From positions 1-21,989 of the forward strand of contig BQJS01000066.1 in NCBI GenBank assembly GCA_021604825.1: a stretch of 21,989 nt of DNA, read 5' to 3'. Numbering within the stretch: position 1 is the stretch's first letter; each line of letters begins with the position of its first letter. Position numbers and translations under genes: made by a program. The notes beneath the pieces are model-generated. The model did no database searches, was not told where the DNA came from, and was given only the letters and a program-made list of their open reading frames with translations. Below, piece after piece: positions 1-7,149 of this stretch. The DNA is from Phycisphaerae bacterium. Its GTDB lineage: Bacteria; Planctomycetota; Phycisphaerae; UBA1845.

Positions 1-706
1 CTTCCCATCGCTCGAGGACGATGCGCTCGCCGCTAACCCACTCAGCCACACGGTACGGACCGTTGCCCAAAGGGTCGCGATTGGCACGCACGCATGCTTC
101 GCTTCGCTGCATCGACGGATCATCATTGCATAGAGGCTCGTATATGTGCTTGGGGACGATCGGAAAATCGACGCTCCACTTGTTGGTGGCAAGGGCTTCC
201 TTGAATTTGAATCGAACGCGCTGCGGATCGAGGGCTTCGCACTGCGCGATCTGATCGCTTCCGTGGCGCGCTTTTCGAGCCAACACCTTGTCGTCGAGGA
301 TCCGCCGCCAACTGAAAACCACGTCGGCCGCCGTCATCGGCGTTTCATCTTGCCACCGCAATCCCGATTTCAATACGAGCGTCGCCTGCAGATGATCGTC
401 GCTAAACTCAAACGATTCGACGACGGCACGATTGACAGTCCACTCCAATTTTTCGTCCAAGACAATCGGACGGTCCCAAATCAGATACTCGAATTGAGCG
501 TCAATCGCGGTGAACATCAAAATGGGATTGAAACTGGATGGTTCCGATTTAAGGCGACATCGCAGCGTCGCCCCATCATCGATGATCGATCGATCCTGCG
601 GTGCGACATCAAAGAGCGGCCGCGCTTCCGCACGCGAATCGGCGGCATAGACACCCACCAACAACAGTACCCAGATGAATTCGATTTTGTGCAGTTTGGG
701 TCTCAT
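1..706 (-). CDS. ABC transporter family 5 solute-binding protein, N-terminal part (C-terminus outside window)
   Basis: The minus strand is open from an ATG at 706 to the window edge, giving about 235 residues. It begins with a signal-peptide-like segment: basic MRPKLHK, then IWVLLLVGVYAA. No lipobox cysteine is visible, so it is probably exported or anchored by the uncleaved signal rather than a lipoprotein. Two regions match the SBP_bac_5 family (periplasmic peptide or nickel binding proteins of ABC importers): LRWQDETPMTAADVVFSW (family pattern: F/Y-x-L-R-x-G-hydrophobic-W-x-DGxPhTAxDVVFSW) and GNGPYRVAEWVSGERIVLER near the edge. An opening ATLRCRLKSEPSSFNPI resembles the family's 'tLNP' start. 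The ligand cannot be told. An in-frame ATG at 745 is an alternative start; neither has a clear ribosome binding site. A HEAT-like exported protein lies 144 bp upstream on the same strand. Permease and ATPase genes, if present, would lie beyond the edge. Confidence 0.85.
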   Translation of the reverse strand, partial: MRPKLHKIEFIWVLLLVGVYAADSRAEARPLFDVAPQDRSIIDDGATLRCRLKSEPSSFNPILMFTAIDAQFEYLIWDRPIVLDEKLEWTVNRAVVESFEFSDDHLQATLVLKSGLRWQDETPMTAADVVFSWRRILDDKVLARKARHGSDQIAQCEALDPQRVRFKFKEALATNKWSVDFPIVPKHIYEPLCNDDPSMQRSEACVRANRDPLGNGPYRVAEWVSGERIVLERWE

Positions 707-780
707 CGTTCGTCGTGCCGAGAATGGGCTCGGCCGCTCCCCCATTTCATGACGACAGTATGGATGCACGCCTTCCGCAC

Positions 781-798
781 CGCCAGAATATTCTGGCG
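781..798. promoter_or_regulatory. Perfect 18-bp palindrome upstream of the solute-binding protein gene
   Basis: CGCCAGAATATTCTGGCG is a perfect palindrome with no central loop, in the 144-bp space between the HEAT-like gene and the solute-binding protein gene, about 75 bp upstream of the latter's ATG. With no loop and no T-run on either strand it is a poor terminator. A dimeric repressor or activator site is the more natural reading. No regulator is identified. Confidence 0.35.
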
Positions 799-850
799 TA
801 GGCCTGGCGATTGGGGTGAATTGTGGATGAACGCGGCTAATATTTGTGGG

Positions 851-1966
851 CTATGGGGCGTCGACAGGAACCTTCCATGGGTCCTTGTTGAGTAGACCTT
901 CGGATTGTTCGGTTCCAATCCAAAGCAGCAGTTCGATTTTCATCGCGGCTACAACGGCCCGCTCATTACTGTCTTTCTTGCTCATCTTGCTCATCTCCGA
1001 ACGAATGTCCGGGGACTTGCCGCTGGGATTAACAATCGACTCAATCAATTCCTCGAGCAGAACGATCATCTGCTCAAGCACATCAAGCCGAGCTTCCGCT
1101 TCGTTTCCCTGTGAACTGGCATCCTCGTAGGCCTCGACGGAAAGTCGAAGCAGCACCGCAAGCCGCCCAATGATGGCAACTTTATCTTCGGTGCTTAACC
1201 CGTTGAACTGCGAAATGAAATGGATCACCGACGTCTCGGCTGCGTCGACACTTTGCAGCGACGCCCGCATGAATTCGAGTCGTCCATCGAGCACCTTAAG
1301 AATCGCAGCCAACACCTTCGACGTGTGATCGTTTCCGTAGCGAAGCGCCTCATACATCGCCGCCGCAACCACCGCGTTCGTTTCTTTAGCCGCCGCCTCA
1401 ACAATCGCGTCCAGCGTAACTTGCGTCAATCGAGCGTCGGCAGAAACACCGTCGATGATCAACGCCAACCCTTTGGCACAAAGATATCGCACGACCTGAT
1501 CGGTCGATTTTAATCCCAACAAGAGCGCGTCACGCGCCGACACCGATCCCAGCCGCGACAACACGTCGGCCATTGCTCTGGCAGCCACCGGATTCAATTC
1601 TGCCCCCCGATTGAACTGCTCGATGATTCTCAAGCTTGCCCGCTCGGCCAACTTCTCCTTGAAACTTGCGGTGTTGTTGGCGTTGTTGTATTGATCCATA
1701 AATCGCGACACAAAATCCAACGCCCCCTGCCGCGCCACCAATTCCGTGCCACTTGCCGCCGCCTCAAGACGCTGAATCTCGGTGTCGATTCGCTGATCAA
1801 ACGCCTTGTTGTCAGCCGAAGTCGGATCGCCGGTGCGGAGATTCTCCAAGAATTGATCCTTGGGACCAAGATCGCCACCGGACTGGGCCAACGTCAATGG
1901 CGCAGAAAGCCCCATTGAGGTCACGACCAGCAATAACGTCGGGTGAAAGCTTCGAAAAAGACGCAT
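851..1966 (-). CDS. Secreted HEAT-repeat-like helical protein, function unknown
   Basis: This is a 371-residue protein. The ATG at 1966 is preferred over the longer frame (to 2065) because GGAG lies 7 nt before it and because it places a signal peptide at the very N-terminus (MRLFRSFHP, then TLLLVVTSMGLSAPLTLAQ, with likely cleavage after AQ). The mature part is almost wholly helical and alanine/leucine rich. Segments such as NPVAARAMADVLSRLGSVSARDALLLGL, and VVRYLCAKGLALII with VVAAAMYEALRYG, have the paired-helix rhythm of HEAT/armadillo repeats at roughly residues 115-230. The C-terminal third has a long amphipathic stretch with a run of acidic and Leu/Ile residues (EEARLDVLEQ-like) and may be coiled coil. 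No catalytic motif was seen. It has its own promoter candidate at 2055-2084 and could be co-transcribed with the downstream solute-binding protein gene. The HEAT call is by eye only. Confidence 0.7.
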   Translation of the reverse strand: MRLFRSFHPTLLLVVTSMGLSAPLTLAQSGGDLGPKDQFLENLRTGDPTSADNKAFDQRIDTEIQRLEAAASGTELVARQGALDFVSRFMDQYNNANNTASFKEKLAERASLRIIEQFNRGAELNPVAARAMADVLSRLGSVSARDALLLGLKSTDQVVRYLCAKGLALIIDGVSADARLTQVTLDAIVEAAAKETNAVVAAAMYEALRYGNDHTSKVLAAILKVLDGRLEFMRASLQSVDAAETSVIHFISQFNGLSTEDKVAIIGRLAVLLRLSVEAYEDASSQGNEAEARLDVLEQMIVLLEELIESIVNPSGKSPDIRSEMSKMSKKDSNERAVVAAMKIELLLWIGTEQSEGLLNKDPWKVPVDAP

Positions 1967-2054
1967 CCATAAGCTCCATGGTTCATTGCGTGCTTTGGTA
2001 TCGGTTAGTAATTCCGCAGGCGCGGCACACAGAATGCGACGGCGGTCGGTATGA

Positions 2055-2084
2055 ACACTATTCAAAGCCCTGCAAACCTGTCAA
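2055..2084 (-). promoter_or_regulatory. Sigma-70-like promoter for the HEAT-like protein gene
   Basis: On the minus strand a perfect -35 box TTGACA (2084-2079) is followed after 18 bp by TAGTGT (2060-2055), which matches the TAxxxT core of a -10 box. Transcription would start near 2048, giving a leader of about 80 nt before the ATG at 1966. Confidence 0.5.
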
Positions 2085-2244
2085 GCCAAAGGGCATTTCG
2101 GAGATATTCCGAGAGTGGCGGCGTCCTCCGCCCCGACGCATTGCCTCGCTTTGCCCGTATCCAGCAATAGAAGCACGGACACCCCCAATCAACCCAGCCA
2201 ACACGAGCATTCAAACTCACGCCGAAGCCAAATCCGTTTCGCAG

Positions 2245-2273
2245 TTGAGCGAATGTGCGACCAAATGTATAGT
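2245..2273 (+). promoter_or_regulatory. Sigma-70-like promoter for rex
   Basis: TTGAGC (2245-2250), a 17-bp spacer and TATAGT (2268-2273) form a good promoter, with start expected near 2280 and a leader of about 56 nt. A weaker alternative, TTGACT at 2274-2279, has a poor -10 (ACTTTA). The oppositely oriented promoter at 2055-2084 serves the divergent gene. Confidence 0.5.
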
Positions 2274-2314
2274 TTGACTTCACCTGCAACGACGGCACTT
2301 TAACGCGGAGTCCA

Positions 2315-2329
2315 CGTGGAATTTCCACG
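2315..2329. promoter_or_regulatory. Inverted repeat in the rex leader just before the start codon
   Basis: CGTGGAATTTCCACG has 7-bp arms (CGTGGAA / TTCCACG) around one central base and ends 6 nt before the rex ATG, where a ribosome binding site would normally be. It could be an autoregulatory operator or an RNA hairpin affecting translation. It does not match the widely reported Rex operator pattern TTGTGA-N6-TCACAA. Confidence 0.35.
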
Positions 2330-2335
2330 CGACCC

Positions 2336-2977
2336 ATGGGCAAGCACGAATCTATCCCAACGCCAGCCGTCCGGCGACTCAGCCTCTACCTCCGACAACT
2401 CGAAGCCTTTCGAGACTCCAACCTCCGTACCGTGTCCAGCAAACAGCTCGGACAAGCCCTCCGCATCACCGACGCCCAAGTCCGCAAGGATCTGACCTAC
2501 TTCGGACAATTCGGCCAACCAGGTATCGGTTACGCCGTCGACGAATTGATCGCCAAACTCCGCCACATCCTTGGCACCGACCGCACGTGGCCCGTCCTGC
2601 TTGTCGGGGGCGGAAACCTGGGTCGAGCGTTGCTGTCGTACAAGGGATTTCAGTCCAAAGGATTTGAGGTGGTGGCTGTCTTCGACGAGGACGCGTCGCT
2701 CCACGGTCAATCGTTCGGCGACAATGGCCCCAAAGTCCAACCCATGAGCAAGCTGAATGAAGTCGTCAAAGACACGCAAATTCAGTTGGCGATATTGGCT
2801 GTCCCCGCCGTCGTGGCACAATCCGTCACCGACATGATGATCGCCGCCGGCGTCAAAGGCATTCTCAACTTCGCCCCGGTCGCATTGCAAGTCCCCCGAG
2901 GCGTGAACGTCTCCAATGTCGATTTAGCCGTTCATCTAGAACAACTCTCGTTCGGAATCGGCTCCTCCGGCGTGTGA
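2336..2977 (+). CDS. rex: Redox-sensing transcriptional repressor Rex
   Basis: The product is 213 residues, normal for Rex. It is a DNA-binding homodimer that senses the NADH/NAD+ ratio and releases its operators when NADH is high, derepressing fermentative and respiratory genes. Residues about 8-80 form the winged-helix domain, with the family motif TPAVRRLSLYLRQL and the recognition region SSKQLGQ...DAQVRKDLTYFGQFG followed by GIGY. Residues about 85-200 are a Rossmann NAD(H) domain, with glycine motif GGGNLGRAL (91-99) and an acidic residue after the second strand (VVAVFDED). The C-terminus ends in the usual dimer helix (VHLEQLSFGI). The ATG at 2336 is the only suitable start; no strong Shine-Dalgarno is present and an inverted repeat occupies that place. 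It is monocistronic, with a hairpin (CGGGGC / GCCCCG, 2990-3006) after the stop but no T-run. Confidence 0.96.
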   Translation: MGKHESIPTPAVRRLSLYLRQLEAFRDSNLRTVSSKQLGQALRITDAQVRKDLTYFGQFGQPGIGYAVDELIAKLRHILGTDRTWPVLLVGGGNLGRALLSYKGFQSKGFEVVAVFDEDASLHGQSFGDNGPKVQPMSKLNEVVKDTQIQLAILAVPAVVAQSVTDMMIAAGVKGILNFAPVALQVPRGVNVSNVDLAVHLEQLSFGIGSSGV

Positions 2978-3390
2978 CCCATTCGCCAACGGGGCCAGGT
3001 GCCCCGCCCGCCGTTTCAACACCGGACTGGTCCGGGGTGGGAGACTGACAACACCAACATTCCATTCTAGCGCTCATTAATCTACAGAATAATCCAAAGT
3101 TCTATCGTTGTATCCTTAACTTAATGTCATAGCGTGACACTATCCGTCCCCCACCCTAAAGGATGGGGCACCCGGAACAACATCTTCGCGCGCCTGCCCG
3201 GTGTACGGGTGAACGTCCGATAGTTCAAACGCGATTGAACCCATAACATCCTGAGAATTGCGATCACAATCGGTCAAGTCGCATCAAACCAAACAACTTC
3301 ACCCCAATCGGCGGGCACTCTGGAATCGAATTGTAGACTTTGGCGTTGGAAATTGTTTCGAGGGGCTCGTCGATCGCTCAGAGGTGACAC
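2978..3390. other. 413-bp rex-pilZ spacer containing several small inverted repeats, no gene seen
   Basis: No convincing reading frame or tRNA was found here. The spacer holds these inverted repeats: CGGGGC/GCCCCG at 2990-3006 (possible rex terminator without a T-run); CCGGAC/GTCCGG at 3022-3035; TGTCA/TGACA at 3125-3139; and GTTCAA/TTGAAC at 3223-3240. The middle part (about 3040-3145) is AT-rich compared with its surroundings. This could be decayed repeat elements, a promoter region for pilZ, or an unrecognised small RNA. Confidence 0.4.
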
Positions 3391-3753
3391 ATGCAGCTTG
3401 AAGAATTCGTCCCCATCACGTCAGCCAGCATCGAGGAAGTGCTGCGCCAACGATTCGGTTACTCGGAAGATGGATACGCCGACGAGCGGCGCACGCGCCC
3501 ACGCTGGCCCTTCCCCGGAACCGTCGAACTTTGGATTCCCGACGATTCCGGCGATGAAGAATACGTACTTGCCAAAGCGCTGAATCTCAGCCCCAAGGGG
3601 GTGGCCATCCTCAGCGACGATGAACTTGAAATCGGCTTGACGCTATCGATCGCTATCCACCAGCCCGAGACCACCTTCGTCGGGAAAGCCGTCGTCCGCC
3701 ACCGCACGGAGAACCGCCGCGGTCATCGTGTCGGATTGGAATTCCTGCTTTGA
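3391..3753 (+). CDS. Stand-alone PilZ domain protein, probable c-di-GMP receptor
   Basis: The product is 120 residues. The start is supported by a GAGGTG ribosome binding site 4 nt before the ATG. Residues about 33-119 match PilZ: an RxxxR motif (R34-T-R-P-R38) and the NxSxxG motif (NLSPKG, 65-70), which together form the c-di-GMP pocket, followed by beta-strand-rich sequence ending in HRVGLEF. Both binding motifs are intact, so nucleotide binding is likely. The N-terminal 30 residues (acidic, with SASIEEVLRQRFGY) are not part of the domain and may be the partner-binding part. PilZ proteins usually modulate motility, exopolysaccharide or pilus function, but no such genes lie nearby, so the target cannot be named. 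It is convergent with der, with one REP-like palindrome between them. Confidence 0.85.
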   Translation: MQLEEFVPITSASIEEVLRQRFGYSEDGYADERRTRPRWPFPGTVELWIPDDSGDEEYVLAKALNLSPKGVAILSDDELEIGLTLSIAIHQPETTFVGKAVVRHRTENRRGHRVGLEFLL

Positions 3754-3775
3754 TCTGAAGGGCAAAATGGCAGGT

Positions 3776-3796
3776 GTAGGGTGGGCCGTGCCCACC
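3776..3796 (+). repeat. Single REP-like palindrome (GTAG head, GGTGGGC stem)
   Basis: GTAG (3776-3779) is followed by stem GGTGGGC (3780-3786), loop CGT and stem GCCCACC (3790-3796). The same unit occurs as an inverted pair at 21728-21792 and as a variant at 10625-10645. It sits between the convergent pilZ and der genes. Confidence 0.75.
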
Positions 3797-3830
3797 AATT
3801 CGTAAATTGCGCGAACATCCAGCGATCCGG

Positions 3831-5222
3831 TCAGGTGCTTTCCTCGACCTGGCCCTGGTCCTCCACGATGTCTTCTTCCCACTTCCCGCTCGACACGTCA
3901 GGCGTCAGTCGTCCGCGTCGCGCCCGAAATAACACGCGAATAGGCACTTCCTCAAACGGCAGATGCGACTGCATATTGTTGATCAGATACCGCTTATAAG
4001 TGTTCTTGATCAGCGACGGATGGTTCACAAACAGCACGATCGTCGGCGGACAAATGCTCACCTGCGTGGCATAATAAATCCTCGGCGACTTGGAACCGCG
4101 TTTCGGTGACGGTCCGCGACCGCTCAGCGCCTCAGCCAGCACCTTGTTCAGCTGACCAGTGGTCACACGCGTGCGAGCCTGCTTGAACAGCGACCATGCC
4201 GTATCGATCACCGCATCCGTATTGTGCGAATCCTTCGCCGACGTAAACACCACCGGCGCATAATCGACTTCCGGAATCGTCTTCGTCAGGTAGTCGCCAT
4301 AGTCTTCCGTAGACGCCTTATCGTGGGCGAGGTCCCATTTGTTAATCACCAGCACGCACGGTTTATTCTCATCTGCCACCTTGCGGGCCAGCTTCTTATC
4401 AACCGACGTGATATCCTTCGTCGAGTCGATAAACAACACGCACACGTCCGCCCGCAGGATCGATTTCTCAACGCGGTTGTATCCATAAAACTCGATCGAC
4501 CCCGACCACTTGCTGCGCTTCTTCACGCCGGCGGTATCGATCGCGATAAACGCCCGCCCGTCCACTTCAAACCGCAGATCAACCGCATCGCGTGTTGTGC
4601 CCGGTACTTCGCTTACGATCACATGCTCTTCACCGGCGATCGAATTGATGAATGTGCTCTTACCCGTGTTCTGCCGGCCAATCACGGCCACCTTCATAAT
4701 CGGTTCCGGCGGCGCCTCGCCCCCTTCGCCGATGATCTCAGCCAGCTTCTCCAAGAGATCGCGACGCCCTCGATTGTGCAGCGCCGACGTAATCATCGGT
4801 TCGCCAAACCCAAGCCGCATGAACTCAGCCGCCTGCAATTCCTTCGCGTTGTCGTCGGCTTTGTTGGCGATGAGCGTCACCCGATCCTGATACGGCCGCA
4901 GCAACGTCGCCACCTTCAAATCGAGCGGAACAATCCCCGTCATCACATCGACCACGAATAAAATCCGCGTCGCCTGATCGATGGCGTAGCTGATCTGCCG
5001 CTCGACGTGTTCGGTCAAATCGTCATGGTCCTCGATGCCATACCCGCCGGTATCGACCAGTTCAAAGTGCGTGCCTTCGACCTCGCACATGCACGAAACC
5101 CGGTCGCGCGTCACCCCCGGCGTGGGCTCGACGATACTGACCTTCCGATGCATCAGGCAGTTCATCAGCGAACTTTTGCCAACGTTAGGCCGGCCCACAA
5201 TGGCGACAATTGGTACGAACAT
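3831..5222 (-). CDS. der: Ribosome assembly GTPase Der (EngA)
   Basis: The product is 463 residues, with two GTPase domains in tandem followed by a KH-like domain, the defining layout of Der. Der is an essential factor for 50S ribosomal subunit maturation in the cytoplasm. Domain 1: G1 GRPNVGKSS (10-18), G3 DTGG (57-60), G4 NKAD (120-123). Domain 2: G1 GRQNTGKST (182-190), G3 DTAG (229-232), G4 NKWD (294-297). The KH-like part is about residues 355-445, ending LPFEEVPIRVLFRAR, the normal end of the family; an acidic tail follows. The second P-loop has Q-N-T in place of the more common P-N-V, but the GKS core is intact. The ATG start has no clear ribosome binding site. tyrS lies upstream on the same strand, with a 156-bp repeat element between them. 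Confidence 0.97.
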   Translation of the reverse strand: MFVPIVAIVGRPNVGKSSLMNCLMHRKVSIVEPTPGVTRDRVSCMCEVEGTHFELVDTGGYGIEDHDDLTEHVERQISYAIDQATRILFVVDVMTGIVPLDLKVATLLRPYQDRVTLIANKADDNAKELQAAEFMRLGFGEPMITSALHNRGRRDLLEKLAEIIGEGGEAPPEPIMKVAVIGRQNTGKSTFINSIAGEEHVIVSEVPGTTRDAVDLRFEVDGRAFIAIDTAGVKKRSKWSGSIEFYGYNRVEKSILRADVCVLFIDSTKDITSVDKKLARKVADENKPCVLVINKWDLAHDKASTEDYGDYLTKTIPEVDYAPVVFTSAKDSHNTDAVIDTAWSLFKQARTRVTTGQLNKVLAEALSGRGPSPKRGSKSPRIYYATQVSICPPTIVLFVNHPSLIKNTYKRYLINNMQSHLPFEEVPIRVLFRARRGRLTPDVSSGKWEEDIVEDQGQVEEST

Positions 5223-5315
5223 TCAAGGATTCAACTTAAAGGAATCAAACAATCAAAAGACGTGAAAGGGCACCTTGGCACGACGACCACGATCCCTTGG
5301 CGGCTTTCGCGTTTA

Positions 5316-5471
5316 ACCGTCATTCCCGCGCACGCGGGAATCCAGAGTCTCACAAGAAGACTCCATAGGTTTTCCACCATACATGGTCGCCATAGATAGG
5401 CCATGACCGCTGGCGCATCTTTGGCACGGGCACCGCATGCGTCTGGATTCCCGCTTTCGCGGGAATGACGG
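5316..5471. repeat. Inverted-repeat element A, ends ACCGTCATTCCCGCG / CGCGGGAATGACGG
   Basis: The left end (5316-5345) contains the palindrome ATTCCCGCG-CA-CGCGGGAAT. The right end (5443-5471) contains ATTCCCGC-TTTC-GCGGGAAT in opposite orientation, flanked by CTGG and TGACGG. About 97 bp of non-coding sequence lies between. The ends are of the ATTCCC-N8-GGGAAT kind known from dRS3-type and related dispersed repeats in many bacteria. A second copy lies at 10482-10622. It fills most of the 289-bp tyrS-der spacer, in which no gene was seen. Confidence 0.75.
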
Positions 5472-5511
5472 CAGAACCCACTGGATCGTCAGCGGGGCAA
5501 TCAAACCGCCA

Positions 5512-6777
5512 TCAGTCTACCAAGAGTTTGACGAATTTCCTCTTTCCCCGCTGAAAGACCTGCCCAGTCCGAATCGACACCGTTCCTTGCGGGTCAGCCA
5601 GCAATTCGCCATCGAGCCGTAGCCCGCTTTCCGCGATGAGACGCCTCGCCTCGCCCTTCGATTTGGCAAAACCGGCACAGACGGCCAAATCCGCCGCCCC
5701 GATCGAATCGCCATCACGCAGGTCAGCCGGCACCTTCAAATCATCCATCTCGTCCGGCACGCCCGACTTTCCAGCCCCATGAATCCGGAAGAACTCATCG
5801 ACCGCCGCCTTCGCCGCGTCCGCATCATGAAACCGCGTCACGATGGTCCGCCCCAACTCGACCTTGCCATCTCGCGGGTGCGTCTTGGACGCGTCAGTCA
5901 ACTCCGCAACCCGTGCGGCATCTTCCGTCGTCAGCAGTTCGTAGTAGTTGGCCATCAACTCATCGGGGATGCTCATCACCTTCGCAAACATCTCAGCCGC
6001 CGGATCGGTGACCGCGATGTAGTTGCCCAGCGACTTACTCATCTTCTCCTTGCCATCGGTGCCGACGAGCAGCGGCATGACCATGACGACTTGCGGCGGT
6101 TGATTGGCGCTGCGTTGGAAGTCGCGGCCCATGAGATTGTTGAACGTCTGATCGGTCCCGCCGAGTTCGACGTCGGATTTGATCTCGACGCTGTCTTGCG
6201 CCTGCATCATGGGATAGAAGAGTTCGTGGATGAAAACTTCGGCGCCGGCTTTGAGACGCTTGGCGAAGGTATCGCGTTCCATCATCCGCGCGACGGTGAC
6301 TTTGCCGGCCATCTGGATGACGTCGGCGAAGGACATCGGTTCGAGCCATTCGCTGTTCTTGCGAATCTCGAGTTTTTCGGGCGAGGTGTCGATGACCTTG
6401 CCGGCTTGTTCGAGATAGGTCTGGGCGTTGGCATCGACCTGCTCACGCGAAAGCACCGGCCGCGTCTTCGACTTACCACTGGGGTCGCCGATCATCGCGG
6501 TGTAATCGCCAATGATCAAAATCGCCTTATGCCCCAAGTCCTGAAAGTCGCGAAGCTTCTGAAGGACAACAGTGTGCCCAAGCGTAAGATCCGGCGCAGT
6601 CGGGTCCATCCCCAACTTCACCCGCAAAGGCACGCCCTTCTCCACCGAACGAGCCAGCTTCTTCGCCAACTCCTCCTCAGAATAAACCGTGTCAGCCCCC
6701 CGCAAAGCCCGCGAAAGTTGTTCTCTAGAATCAAGCAAAACCAAACCCCACAGAGTGCGGCTCGCCGCACCGGACAA
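5512..6777 (-). CDS. tyrS: Tyrosyl-tRNA synthetase (TyrZ-like type)
   Basis: This class I aminoacyl-tRNA synthetase attaches tyrosine to tRNA-Tyr in the cytoplasm. Counting from the outermost TTG (6777): HIGH-type motif LGHT (66-69) in KLGMDPTAPDLTLGHTVVL, substrate-pocket motifs YPMMQAQDS and GGTDQ (about 188-210), KMSKS (245-249), and a C-terminal S4 RNA-binding domain (about 360-420). The spacing and the APDLTLGHT form fit the shorter TyrZ/H. influenzae-like group rather than the TyrS of Bacillus. The start is uncertain: no ATG occurs before M57, and TTG codons at 6777, 6744 and 6738 are all possible. Family alignment favours 6744 or 6738, since homologues begin only a few residues before the 'RGADxxYSxEEL' segment. 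No T-box leader was recognised upstream. Confidence 0.95.
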   Translation of the reverse strand: MSGAASRTLWGLVLLDSREQLSRALRGADTVYSEEELAKKLARSVEKGVPLRVKLGMDPTAPDLTLGHTVVLQKLRDFQDLGHKAILIIGDYTAMIGDPSGKSKTRPVLSREQVDANAQTYLEQAGKVIDTSPEKLEIRKNSEWLEPMSFADVIQMAGKVTVARMMERDTFAKRLKAGAEVFIHELFYPMMQAQDSVEIKSDVELGGTDQTFNNLMGRDFQRSANQPPQVVMVMPLLVGTDGKEKMSKSLGNYIAVTDPAAEMFAKVMSIPDELMANYYELLTTEDAARVAELTDASKTHPRDGKVELGRTIVTRFHDADAAKAAVDEFFRIHGAGKSGVPDEMDDLKVPADLRDGDSIGAADLAVCAGFAKSKGEARRLIAESGLRLDGELLADPQGTVSIRTGQVFQRGKRKFVKLLVD

Positions 6778-7149
6778 GCCAAAAACCCGCTCAAATTCGC
6801 ACGAATAGCCTGCGGATGCTACAGAATAGGGGGGGAAGGATCAATACTGGAGATCTGCCGCGAATGAAAGTACGAATCGAATCGCCGATAACATCTTGAG
6901 CAGACAGGCAACTGCCTCCATCCAATTGGCCATTGCAAATGAAGAATCAGCTGTGAGCTAACGTCTTGCGTAGGTCTGGACATCCAGTTGCGATTGTGCA
7001 ACTGCCCACGAATCCATCGATCAGACGGCCGCTTATATGCAACAGAAGCATCATTATCTCGCGCGGTCACTTCACTTCCACGTTTACCAGCGTTCCGCTA
7101 TCATGCAAAGGTGGTTTTCTATGACACAATAGAGTTCGGATTCAATACC
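6778..7149. other. 372-bp divergent spacer between tyrS and the Sel1 lipoprotein gene, no gene seen
   Basis: The stretch must carry the promoters of two divergent genes, but no strong -35/-10 pair could be chosen by eye. Visible features are a run of seven G at about 6829-6836 and a small inverted repeat GTTGC/GCAAC near 6987-7003. Reading frames through here extend neighbouring genes or are short and unconvincing. No tRNA, T-box or repeat family member was seen. Confidence 0.4.

Noticed and set aside
146..895. Plus-strand open frame of 249 codons at the left end
   Set aside because: It is antisense to the solute-binding protein gene, whose minus-strand translation has clear family motifs; the plus-strand product shows none.
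2062..2343. Minus-strand 93-codon frame between the HEAT-like gene and rex
   Set aside because: It covers both predicted promoters and the rex leader, has no recognisable domain and no ribosome binding site.
4224..4961. Plus-strand 245-codon frame over der
   Set aside because: Antisense to the two GTPase domains; no family resemblance.
5779..6867. Plus-strand 362-codon frame over tyrS
   Set aside because: Antisense shadow of a well-supported tyrS; composition is His/Arg/Asp rich, as expected for the complement of a GC-rich gene.
6778..6990. T-box leader before tyrS
   Set aside because: No T-box core sequence or terminator/antiterminator pair was recognised.
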